Shown here piece after piece: positions 17,090 to 24,770 of a DNA stretch of 24,770 bases; positions within the stretch are counted from its first letter, which is position 1, and every line of letters begins with the position of its first letter. The DNA is taken from positions 97,501 to 122,270 of the forward strand of contig CAUYUJ010022533.1 in NCBI GenBank assembly GCA_963575745.1, written 5' to 3'. The notes under the pieces were generated by a model. That model saw nothing but the letters and a program-made list of their open reading frames with translations, had not been told where the DNA came from and did not search any database. Source of the stretch: Prorocentrum cordatum. Taxonomy: Eukaryota > Sar > Dinophyceae > Prorocentrales > Prorocentraceae. The translations under genes were made by a program, and so were the position numbers.

Positions 17090-17192
17090 CGCGTCGTTTC
17101 TTGGCAGAGGATGGCGGGGGGCGTCGACGCCGGCTGGTCTGGAGCGGTACGAATTCAGATTCAGCATAGACGATGGGGCAGAGTCATGCGCA
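17090..17192 (+). repeat. Dispersed repeat R, copy 2
   Basis: Contains GGCAGAGGATGGCGGG and GCGTCGACGCCGGCTGG, like copies 1 and 3. A G-rich tract (17239-17268) and repeat D follow. Confidence 0.65.
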
Positions 17193-17238
17193 AAGTAAAT
17201 TGCAAAAGTGCAATACGAGAAAATGGAGCGCCATTTCC

Positions 17239-17268
17239 CGGAGGGGGGGCGAGGGGGGAGGGGGGGCC
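17239..17268 (+). repeat. G-rich tract after R copy 2
   Basis: Runs of 6-7 G, in the same position between R and D as at 15183-15238. Confidence 0.75.
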
Positions 17269-17295
17269 TACTATTTCTTTCGAAAATGAGAGCCT

Positions 17296-17998
17296 GTCGG
17301 GCGCAACCTATGCTGCGCAGCCTGCGCGACGCAATATGCGCGGTGCAATCTATGCAATGCAACCCTTGTTGTGCAACCCATGCGTCGCAATCCGCGCTGC
17401 GCAGTTTACGCGGTGCCATCTTCCCTGTGCGCGACCAAAACTCGCCGCGCAATCGCAACAACAATTATCAAATTATGCGATGCGACCGATGCGGGGCAAC
17501 CTATGCGGTGCCATTGATTTCTGCAAACCAGTCGACATCCCATGTCTTTGCATGCGCCCCACCCAGATGCCCGCAACTTGGTCTGCCAAACCCTTGCGGC
17601 GGCGATTGCGATGAGTGCTTGGCGTTAGCTGGTGCATCTCCGCGGCCGCGCAAGCCCGCGCATACTCGCTCGCGCAGCGGGAGCGGCATCGTGGCGACGC
17701 CAGCGACAGTGGACGCGATTCTGAGATTAGCGATGAAGTTGGCGACGGTGGCGATGGCGACGACTAGTCCAACGGCGGCGCCGATGCCGACCACGCTCGC
17801 CGAAAACTATGGCAGCGCCCTCGCGCCGGCGATGAAGGTTTTTGAAAGAGTTCGGCATGCGCTCGCGGCCGGCGCGCGCGAGTGGCCCGCGCGGCACCTT
17901 GGCGCGGGTTGCGCACCCGCGCGATCCCCTCTATCGCGCGCGCTAGGGCGTTCGAATGAGTCCGTCATGCGGCGCGAGAGGCCCGTTTGGCAAAATGT
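17296..17998 (+). repeat. Dispersed repeat D, copy 3
   Basis: The most complete copy. It has the minisatellite start (17296-17415), then CTGTGCGCGACCAAAACTCG, AACAATTATCAAATTATGCG, ATGCGCCCCACCCAGATGCC and CGCCAGCGACAGTGG (shared with copy 1). It ends with the tail GTTCGAATGA and GAGAGGCCCGTTTGGC (17950-17990). Confidence 0.75.
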
Positions 17999-18059
17999 GG
18001 TATTCTGAAGAACCCACAAGATTAAATTATCCCGGCGAAAGACCCAGCCAGGCGCAATT

Positions 18060-19195
18060 CGGAATTCCGCGTTGTGGGCGCCGCTTTCGGTGGAGCTCCA
18101 TATGGGACCACGAGCCATGTGAGGGGTGCGCCAAGAAGGGCGTCGGGCGCATCTGGCCTGTGCCGCAAGGGTCTTCGGTGGAGCTCCCTGTGGGGCCACG
18201 GGCCGCGTGGGGGGTGCGCCGAAATGAGCGGCGCTGACGCGCGCGGACCCTGCCGCTGGAACCTTCGGTGGAGCTCCGCGAACCGTGCGAGGAGTGCGCT
18301 GGCATGAGTGGCGCTGACGCATGCGCGGACCCTGCCACTGGAGCATTCGGCGGAGCTCCCTGTGGGGCCACGAGCAGCGTGGCGGGCGCGCCAAAATGGG
18401 CGGCGGCCCCCGCGCGCGGGCCCTGCCACTGGGGCCCCCGGCGGAGCTCCTTGCTGGGCCGCGAGCCGCGTGAGGGGCGTGCCAACATGGGTGACGGTCC
18501 CCGCGCGCGGGCCTTGCCACCGGGGCTTTCGGCGGAGCTTGCTGTGGGGCCACGTGCCGCGCGAGAGGCGCGCCTACATTGGCGGCGGCCCCCGCGCGCG
18601 GGCCGCGCCGCTGAGGCCCTCGGCGGAGCTCTCCCTGTTGGGCCGCGAACCGCACGAGGAGTGCGCCGAAATGGGCGGCGGCCCCAGCGCGCGGGCCCTG
18701 CCGCTGGGGCCCCTGGCGGAGCTCCCTGCTGGGCCGCGAGCCGCGTGAGGGGCGTGCCAAAATGGGTGGCGGCCCCCGCGCGCGGGCCCTGCCGCCGGGG
18801 CTTTCGGTGGAGCTTGCCGCGGGGCCACGTGCCGCGCGAGGGGTGCGCCGAAATGGCTGGCGGCCCCCGCGCGCTGACCCTGCCGCTTGGGCCTTCTGCG
18901 GAGCTTCCCGCGGGGCCACGAGCCGCGCGGGGGGCGCGCGCGGGGGCCCTGCCGCCGGGCCTTCGGAAGAGCTCATTATGCGGCCACGAACCGTGCAAGG
19001 GGCGCGCCTGAATGGGCGGCGGCCCCCGCGCGCGGACTCTGCCACTGAAACCTTCGGCGGAGCTCCCTGCGGGGTCGCGATCCTCGAGGGGCGCGCCGAA
19101 TTTTTTGGCGGCCCCCGCGCGCGGCCCTGCCGCTGGGGCCTTTGGTGGAGCTTCCCGCGGGGCCACGAGCCGCGCGAGGGGCGCGCCAGAATGAG
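18060..19195. repeat. ~88-bp GC-rich satellite, 13 units
   Basis: Units carry GGAGCTCC (or GGAGCTTCC), GGGGCCACGAGCCGCG, GAGGGGCGCGCC, ATGGGCGGCGGCCCCCGCGC and GGGCCCTGCCGCTGGGGC. GGAGCT occurs near 18092, 18179, 18273, 18350, 18445, 18534, 18625, 18717, 18810, 18900, 18968, 19060 and 19147, a mean spacing of about 88 bp. Several frames stay open across the array on both strands because it lacks stops. The 640- and 647-codon minus-strand frames are products of this and are not called as genes. Confidence 0.9.
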
Positions 19196-19211
19196 ATGGG
19201 CATGCTGAGAG

Positions 19212-19266
19212 CAGAGGCGGGGGTGGGAGGGGGGAGGAGGGGGGGGCGAGGTGACGCGGGGGGGCA
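19212..19266 (+). repeat. G-rich tract after the 88-bp satellite
   Basis: G runs of 5-8 with short linkers. It is followed by a sequence resembling repeat E. Confidence 0.7.
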
Positions 19267-19324
19267 TTGTTTTCAAAACGAGGGCCCGACGCCGCAGGAT
19301 GGCGGGGATAAAGCCGTGGCGCCG

Positions 19325-19510
19325 CAAAGCCACGCGTGTTTTGTGTTCGAGGCAGTCGTTTTGGAACTCCTTGCTGGGCCTGAGGATTTCGGAGGGCGTC
19401 GCCAAGCGCGCGACGACGCGCGCGCGTGCACTTCGCCCCGCTCGCGGCAAGGGCGCTCGAACGATTCGACGCGCGCGCGAGAGGCCCGTTTGGTAGCATG
19501 TCATAAACAT
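19325..19510 (+). repeat. Dispersed repeat E, copy 2
   Basis: TTTTGGAACTCCTTGC, then CGCGCGACGACGCGCGCGCG, TGCACTTCGCCCC, GCTCGAACGATTCGACGCG and GAGAGGCCCGTTTGGTAGC. The tail also occurs at the end of repeat D, so the two families share it. Confidence 0.6.
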
Positions 19511-19577
19511 GTAGAAAACAGAAACACAGGTTGTTTTGAATTTGCAAGGGCGCGGGCGCGGGCTTTTTTTCTTTTCT

Positions 19578-19578
<1 letters not shown>

Positions 19579-19618
<40 letters not shown>

Positions 19619-19625
19619 TATATAC
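19579..19625. repeat. AT dinucleotide microsatellite
   Basis: (TA)n of about 47 bp with one AAA interruption. The Tyr/Ile string read across it is low-complexity translation. Confidence 0.95.
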
Positions 19626-19667
19626 ACTGAGGACCCACGCTGTAACACTATACGCGTTTGTTTTGTT

Positions 19668-19775
19668 TCGGGGCGCTCGATCTCGAAATCCTTGCGACAC
19701 CTTGCGTTGTTGGGCGATTTCGGCACGCGCGCGCGACGACGCGCGCGCACTTCGCCACACGTTTGCTTGGCTTCT
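19668..19775 (+). repeat. Dispersed repeat E, copy 3
   Basis: GGCGCTCGATCTCGAAATCC, GATTTCGGCACGCGCGCG and ACGACGCGCGCGCACTTCGC. It is followed by an R copy, as the shortened E copy at 16990 is followed by R at 17090. Confidence 0.6.
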
Positions 19776-19795
19776 TGAATGCTGATGGTTTTTGG

Positions 19796-19890
19796 TGAAC
19801 GAGTGCGCGAACATTTTTTGGCAGAGGATGAGGGGGATTCCGGCCTGGCTGCGATTTTGCGGTTTCCAATGCAGGATGGATAGTGGAGCT
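19796..19890 (+). repeat. Dispersed repeat R, copy 3
   Basis: GAACGAGTGCGCGAAC, TTTTTTGGCAGAGGATG, CCTGGCTGCG and TGCAGGATGGA match the other R copies. No G-rich tract follows before repeat D. Confidence 0.55.
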
Positions 19891-19977
19891 GGATCGCACG
19901 CCAGCTGCAGTGCGAAAAAGTGGCCCGTGAACGGGAGGGTAGATATCAATGTGCTTTGAGAAAAAGAAGATTCACTT

Positions 19978-20545
19978 ATGCTCGCGCTGAGTGGTCAACC
20001 CCACTGCTCGCGCAATCATCCCACCCGCCCGCATCTTGGTCCGCAAAACCCACGCAGTGGCGGCCATTGCGCTGAGTTCTCGGCGTTGGCTGGCGCATTT
20101 CTGCGACCGCGCATGCTCGCGCGCGCAGCGGCTGGCCAGTTTGGCGCGACCGACGCGGCCGAGGTTGCAATGACCGCTGGGCACTTCCCAGCGGGCACCT
20201 CGTGCGAGTCGACGACTTGGGCTGGCGTGGTATCGTGGCAACGTCGACGACGTTACACGCGATGATGGTAGCGATGCTGGCGACAATGGTGACAGCGACG
20301 ACGGCGCGGCCAGTGACGGCGCCGATGTTGATCACGCCGACGACCATGACGGCGTCGTCGCGTCGGTGATGAAGGTTTTGGAAAAAGTTCGACACGCGCG
20401 CGCGGCCGACGTGCGAGAGTGGCCCGCGTGGTATTATTTTACGCGGGTCGTGCCCCCTCCCCCAGCACGCGCGCAAAGGCCTTCGAATGATTTCGGCATG
20501 CGGCACGAGAGGCCCTTTTGGCCGAATGGAATGGAAATGTTGGAA
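19978..20545 (+). repeat. Dispersed repeat D, copy 4
   Basis: Lacks the minisatellite start. It shares CCCGCATCTTGGTCCGC, GGCGTTGGCTGGCGCAT and CGCGCATGCTCGCGCGCGCA with the other copies. GGCACTTCCCAGCGGGCAC links it specifically to copy 2. The tail is GGCATGCGGCACGAGAGGCC (about 20496-20515). Confidence 0.65.
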
Positions 20546-20629
20546 AACCGATGGTTGTTTTGAGAATTCGCAGGAGCCCGAGCGCAGTTTTTTTTGTTGA
20601 AAATTGATGTTCTAAGACCATTTGTCTTA

Positions 20630-20830
20630 TATGTGTTCGGGACACTCGAGCTTGAAATCCCGACGAAAACTAAAGCGTTTGAGAGATGCCGCCATGCGCG
20701 CGTGACGACGCGAGGGGGTGCACTTCGTTTCGTCTGTTGCAATGGATTCTTGCGACAACACGCGCGCAGGGGCGTTCGAATGATTTCGACACGCGCGCGC
20801 GAAATTGGTAGCTTGTCGTGAACATGGTAA
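20630..20830 (+). repeat. Dispersed repeat E, copy 4
   Basis: TATGTGTTCGGGACACTCGA, AATCCCGACGAAAACTAAAG, a CGCGTGACGACGCG core and GCGTTCGAATGATTTCGACA with CGCGCGCGCGAAATTGG. It is close to copy 5 at 20930. Confidence 0.6.
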
Positions 20831-20929
20831 AAAAAAACAAACAAAAAGAAACTACGGTTTTTTAAAACAAAAAATAAGAAGCCGCAGGAACGCGAACGCA
20901 AGTTTTGTTTGAAAAGTCGCGGTGCGGAA

Positions 20930-21110
20930 CCACGTGTTTTATATGTGTTTGGGACATTTGAGTTTGAAACCTTGTAGGACACCGGAAGTTTTAGAAGGAT
21001 TCCGGGTTGCGCGCGCGACGACGCGCGCGTGTGCGTTTCGTCACTTTGTTTTGCAAGGAGTCCTTGCAATCTGATGAGTTTGATGAACGAGTGCGCGCTG
21101 GTGATGACAG
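20930..21110 (+). repeat. Dispersed repeat E, copy 5
   Basis: TATATGTGTTTGGGACATTTG (cf. copy 4), then GCGCGCGCGACGACGCGCGC and GATGAACGAGTGCGCGC. The last part resembles the start of repeat R. Confidence 0.55.
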
Positions 21111-21147
21111 CTTAGTCACCATGGGGGGGGGGGCCAACCGTCGATCT

Positions 21148-21167
21148 ATCGGCGACGCAACGCCGAT
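21148..21167. repeat. Short hairpin ATCGGCG/CGCCGAT, copy 2
   Basis: ATCGGCG (21148-21154), loop ACGCAA, CGCCGAT (21161-21167). It is related to 13552-13571 and lies just after a poly-G run. Confidence 0.6.
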
Positions 21168-21363
21168 TGTAGCTCGGCTCCCCTTCCTGAGCTGGCCCCC
21201 CTATCGTCTGTCGTTGTTGGGCGTCGCGTACTGGGGGGGGCGATCAATGGGGGTAGCGAGGGCTGCAAAAAAGAGCTCGTTATGGCCCCTCGAGGGGCCC
21301 TTTAAGGCCCGAGGAATGCACTTTTCTCCCCCCCCATCTATCGCCCCCCCACGCAACGACACC

Positions 21364-21735
21364 CAGCGCTGCCCTCTCTGAGGAGGACGAGGGCGACGTC
21401 CAGGAAGAGGAGGGGGAGGGCGAGGAGGAAGAGGTTGAGGAAGGATTGAGGAGTGGGGGGGGGGGACGAGGCTGAGGACGAGGACGACCTGGTCCCCCTC
21501 TCGCGCTGGCCCTCCCCAGCGTTGGCCTTGACGTTGGCCTTTTCCCTCAACGCTGGCCCTCCTTAGCGTTGGCCCCCGCCTCCCCGCTCCCTGGCGCGGG
21601 GCGCGGGCAGCCAGGACCTGGACAGGCAAACCGGCGCGGCCGCGAGGGACCTGGAGAGCGTGACGGCGGAGATGTTGCGCGAAAAGCTGGGCGAGGCCGC
21701 TTCAGCGGGGGTGGGGCGGGGAGAGGAGCCGCCTC
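21364..21735 (+). pseudogene. Possible remnant of an acidic coding sequence (weak)
   Basis: One frame reads LSEEDEGDVQEEEGEGEEEEVEEGLRS. After a run of G at about 21454-21463 a second frame reads DEAEDEDDLVPLSRWPS up to a stop near 21557. A third frame (about 21609-21720) reads SQDLDRQTGAAARDLESVTA then EMLREKLGEAASAG. Each piece looks like ordinary soluble, charged protein, but no single frame joins them. They could be exons, a decayed gene, or low-complexity GAG/GAC repeats that happen to read acidic. No family is recognised. Confidence 0.25.
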
Positions 21736-21809
21736 CTCCCTCCTCCTTTCCTCCCTCCCTCCCTCCCTCCCTCCCTCCCTCCTCCTCCTCCTCCTCCTCC
21801 TCCTCCTCC

Positions 21810-21885
<76 letters not shown>

Positions 21886-21932
21886 TCTCCTCCTCTTCTT
21901 CCTCCTCCTCCTCCTCCTCCTCCTCCTCCATC
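21735..21932. repeat. Compound microsatellite: (TCCC)n, (TCC)n, (CAT)n, (TCC)n
   Basis: CCCT units at about 21750-21780, TCC units to 21810, about 25 CAT units at 21811-21885, then TCC/TCT units to 21930. Poly-Ser, poly-Asp and poly-Glu frames across it are translations of the repeat. Confidence 0.95.
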
Positions 21933-22420
21933 CCGCTGCGAATTCGATATGTTGTGGTCGGAAGTGTGCGGGCCATTGTCGGTTGGATGCGGTCTGCTCC
22001 GTCCGCAAGCTCCGACGGACGTGTGAAGGCCTGTGTGGGGTCCCAGCACCCGTCGGAGCCAGCTCACGGCGATCACCTCCTCCCTCCTCCTTCCTCTCTC
22101 CTCCTCAATCCACAAGAAGGATCACCAGAACCTTTCGAGAATTCAGCAGGGCCTTCTTCCAGGCCGCAGGGGCCCGTCGCGAGTTGCTGTCGCCCGCGGT
22201 GACAGCACTGTCAGGCGCGAGGGTCGTCCTCCGCGGCCCGCCGCCTTGGGTTGTTAGTTCCGCGGTTCGTTGCCGCTGTGCCACTATCACCGAGTTGCAG
22301 CGAATTCCCTCCTCCTCCATCCCTAACTCCTCCCTGCCGACCCCCCAGACGTCGGCCCGGCGTCTCGCCGGAGACTTCCTCACCACTTTGAAGCTTGAGA
22401 TTTGAAAAAAAAATCAAGCA
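21933..22420. other. Unique sequence, no gene recognised
   Basis: Moderately GC-rich. Frames extend out of the microsatellite on both strands but none shows a domain. TCC-rich stretches continue at 22075-22105 and 22305-22345. Confidence 0.4.
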
Positions 22421-22422
22421 CA

Positions 22423-22580
22423 GATGGCGGGTTGATTTCAATATGTGGTTCTAGGTCTAGCGATGCGCACGTTCGTTTTCAGAGCTTGCAGCAGCACGAA
22501 TGAAGGGCGGGTGGTTTTCAACATGTGGTTCTTGCTCTGGCACCGCGCACATTCGTCTGAAACGCTTGCAAGAGTTGTAA
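22423..22580 (+). repeat. 79-bp direct duplication, diverged
   Basis: Unit 1 (22423-22501) and unit 2 (22502-22580) share GGCGGG, TTTCAA-ATGTGGTTCT, GCGCAC-TTCGT, and GCTTGCA in the same order. Divergence is substantial, so the duplication is old. Confidence 0.7.
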
Positions 22581-23334
22581 GGAATCGTACGGCTGGAGCT
22601 GCATTCTGGCAAAAAGTTTAGGACTGCAAGGGCGCAACAGTCACGTTGGGTATCGGCGCTTAAGTCCCCGAAGCTGTGATGTGTCACGGTTGAGGGGTCT
22701 ATGAAAAGGGAACTTGGAGGAGGGGTGTCTTGCAACATCGTTGATGTGTCGCACGATCGTTTCCTCTCCACCGAAAACGTGCTGAGAGTGACACGTTCTC
22801 TCCGTGCATGTGTTTTCGCACAGGCTTTCAACCAGCGGCAGTTGTGCTGTTGTTCACCGTCTTCGGTCTTTCAAAATGTTGCTCCCGCGGCAGCGTGGGC
22901 CTCATTTGAGGATCGCTGCTTTGCTCCCGTCGTTCTGACTAGCGCTTCATCCTGAGCCGCCCGCTCCTCCCGTTCCTGTTTCTGTTGTTGCGGTTCGTCC
23001 TCGTCCTTTCTCTTTGCGTTTCCTCCTGTTGCCTCTTTTTGCTCCTCCCCCTCACCCTTCTTATGTACGCAGCTGTCCTCTTCCGACTGCGAACGCAACC
23101 ATGGGGTCTTGAGGGGAATTCCGGTCCGCTATGACACGCGTCCGCGGATGGAGAAAACATCAATACAGTTGAAAGAAAGGGGGGGGGTAGGATGTCAGAT
23201 ATGGCGGGAGCGCGCCTAGTTTAGTACTCGCCTGCCTCCCCTGTCACTATCCGAAAGTTACTCGACCCTCTCCGTGTATCGTTTTTTTGTCCCAGCCTTC
23301 CTGCGTTGGGTTCTCGTTTTGAATAGAGCGAACC
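22581..23334. other. Unique sequence, no gene recognised
   Basis: Lower GC. A 124-codon minus-strand frame (22457-22831) overlaps the 79-bp duplication and shows no domain. A pyrimidine-rich stretch lies at 22960-23060. No RNA gene was seen. Confidence 0.4.
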
Positions 23335-23556
23335 GTGAAACTTGACACTGTTTGTCAGAAGCCGACCAAGAGAGGGGCTGAGGTGTTGACAAATTTTCGT
23401 CGTGGGTTTGGGCCGAACCCCAGGTTGAGAGAGATTATTGATCGTGCTCTCCCAGTGTCTCGGCTTGATGCGACCATGGCTAGTGCTTGCTCAGCCGCCC
23501 AGGTTACCACGGCCCTCCGTAACTTTAGTGATGGTGATGGGCCTCTCCCCGTATGA
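23335..23556 (+). CDS. Short ORF, unrecognised (doubtful)
   Basis: A 73-codon frame opened by GTG; the first internal ATG is at 23476. It reads KPTKRGAEVLTNFRRGFGPN and LREIIDRALPVSRLDATMAS, which is more balanced in composition than the surrounding frames. It stops with TGA at 23554-23556, while the next frame continues YEQRMAALRARIRPKRLRLQ to a stop near 23629. This could be an exon, a fragment of a decayed mobile element or chance. No family is recognised. Confidence 0.2.
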   Translation: MKLDTVCQKPTKRGAEVLTNFRRGFGPNPRLREIIDRALPVSRLDATMASACSAAQVTTALRNFSDGDGPLPV

Positions 23557-23740
23557 GCAGAGGATGGCAGCCCTACGAGCCAGGATCAGGCCAAAGAGGC
23601 TGCGACTTCAATTTCGATGGCGTAACTGATATAATGCCAATTGCCTGGTGGTTCACCTCCCCACCTCTCCTGAGGCGCTGTCTATCTATCTATATATCCG
23701 ACCAGCCTGCCAGCCTGCCTCATATCTCGCCGTCCTACGT

Positions 23741-24770
23741 GACCTCGCCATCCTTGGGGGGCTGCGAGCTGCAAAACTGTCGCCAGTTTCGAGGGCTGCT
23801 GGGGGGGCAGCGTGGCGGGTACAAGGCGCAGATTCAGAGTAGTCCTCGCCAGCCCTGGGGGCGCCGAACTGCGAGACGATCGCCTCTTTCGAGGATCGGT
23901 GGGGGGGCAACATAGTCGCTAGCAGGCGCAGATACAGACTAGACCTCGCCATCCCTGGGGGCTGCGAACCGCGAAACCACGGCCAGTTTCGAGGGCTGTT
24001 GGGGGGGCAGCATAGTGGGTACCATGCGTGGTTTCAGATTCGACCTCGCCATCCTTGGGGGGCTGCGGTCTGCGAGACTGTCGCCACTTTCGGCAGGCTG
24101 TTGGCGGGGCCAGCAGAGTGGGTACCAAGCGCAGATTCAGATGACACCTCACCAGCCTTGGGGGGCTGCGCAGCGCGAAGCTTCCGCCACTTTCCAGGGC
24201 TGATGGGGGAACACCATAGTGGGCACCAGACGCAGCTTCGGCTTAGACTTCGCCAGCCTTGGGGGGGGCTGCGAACAGCGAAACTGTCGCCACTTTCGAG
24301 AGCTGCTTGGGGGGCAGCGAACTGGGCACTAGGCGGAGATTCAAATTGGACCTCGCCGTCCCTGGGGGGCTGCGAACCGCGAAATTGTCTCCACCTTCGA
24401 GGGCTGCTGGTGGGCCAGCATGATCGATACCAGGCGCAGATCCAGAGTAAATCTCGCCATCCCTGGGGGGGCTGTCAACAGCGAAATTGGTGCCACTTTC
24501 GAGGGCTGTTGGATGGGGCCAGCATAGTGGGCACCGAAGGCAAATCTGGTTAGACCTCGCCAGCCGTGGGGGGCTGCGAATTGCGACGCTGTCGCCACTT
24601 TCGGGGGTCGCTGGAGGGGCAGCGTAGCGGGTGCGAGGCGCAAATAGATCTCGCCACCCCTGGGGGGTTGCGGACTGCGACGTTGTCGCCATTGTCGAGG
24701 GCCGTTGGGGAGGCCAGCGTCGCGGGTGCCAGGCGCAGATCCAGGCTAGACCTCGCCACCCGCAAGGGGC
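23741..24770 (+). repeat. ~101-bp tandem satellite, ten units plus a partial, running off the window
   Basis: Units start GACCTCGCCATCCCTGGGGG and contain GCTGCGAACCGCGAAACTGT, GCCACTTTCGAGGGCTG, GGGGGGCCAGCATAGTGGG and CCAGGCGCAGATTCAGA. Starts lie near 23741, 23842, 23942, 24042, 24145, 24246, 24349, 24450, 24553, 24647 and 24749. Frames on both strands that cross it (for example 23999-24553 plus) are repeat translation. Confidence 0.95.

Noticed and set aside
17960-18005. Possible dinoflagellate spliced-leader relic (TTTGGCAAAATGTGG near the D tail)
   Set aside because: It resembles the reverse complement of the spliced leader only loosely, and copies in other D and E tails do not keep the match. 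The TTTTGGCTCAAG core was not found by eye in the window.
18027-19949. Long minus-strand frames (640 and 647 codons, 17807-19949)
   Set aside because: They run through the 88-bp satellite, an AT microsatellite and repeats E and R. Composition is that of the repeats, and other frames are equally open.
21569-22405. Frames with poly-Ser, poly-Ile, poly-Asp and poly-Met runs
   Set aside because: These are translations of the (TCC)n and (CAT)n microsatellite.

Overview
The window looks like nuclear DNA of a GC-rich, repeat-laden alga, most likely a dinoflagellate. The reasons are the huge Ala/Pro/Arg-rich reading frame, reverse transcriptase motifs of the kind I associate with dinoflagellate retroelements, and the near absence of other genes in a sea of microsatellites and satellites. 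No spliced leader, tRNA, rRNA, CRISPR or bacterial gene organisation was seen by eye. The species cannot be told from this sequence.

Layout. 1-1755: a CTA/TAC microsatellite, then about eight and a half copies of a ~145-bp satellite (313-1521), then more microsatellite. 1756-11847: a 10.1-kb tyrosine-recombinase retrotransposon of the DIRS/Ngaro/PAT group, inserted inside that microsatellite. Its ends are split direct repeats in the order A1 - ORF - B1 - A2 - B2: A is 61 bp and identical in both copies, B is 162 bp with one mismatch. 11848-12600: the microsatellite resumes. 12601-13000: a short AAAACCATT repeat cluster and a poly-G tract. 13000-15060: mostly unique sequence without a recognisable gene. 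15060-21110: a mosaic of three dispersed repeat families (called R, D and E here) in repeated order, with an ~88-bp satellite (18060-19195) lying inside it. 21110-23740: low-complexity and unique sequence with possible remnants of coding sequence. 23741-24770: a ~101-bp satellite running off the window.

The element's 3045-codon frame carries, in order: Pro/Ala-rich repeats, a pre-RT region, a reverse transcriptase (D1407, D1508-D1509), a DIRS-type RNase H (D1679, E1780, D1805, D1854), a DnaJ/J-domain-like segment (about 2058-2121), a charged helical region and a C-terminal tyrosine recombinase. RT and RNase H would make cDNA, and the recombinase would insert a circular intermediate through the A/B junction. 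This copy shows decay: one segment (about 4337-5130) is coding-like in another frame and holds a stop codon, and the expected nucleophilic tyrosine of the recombinase is read as phenylalanine (F2985). The nearly identical terminal repeats nevertheless suggest a fairly recent insertion, perhaps helped in trans by intact relatives.

The most interesting points are the split-repeat structure with an inferable empty site in a microsatellite, the J-domain-like insertion in a retroelement polyprotein, and the inverted repeat that forms only at the B1/A2 junction.
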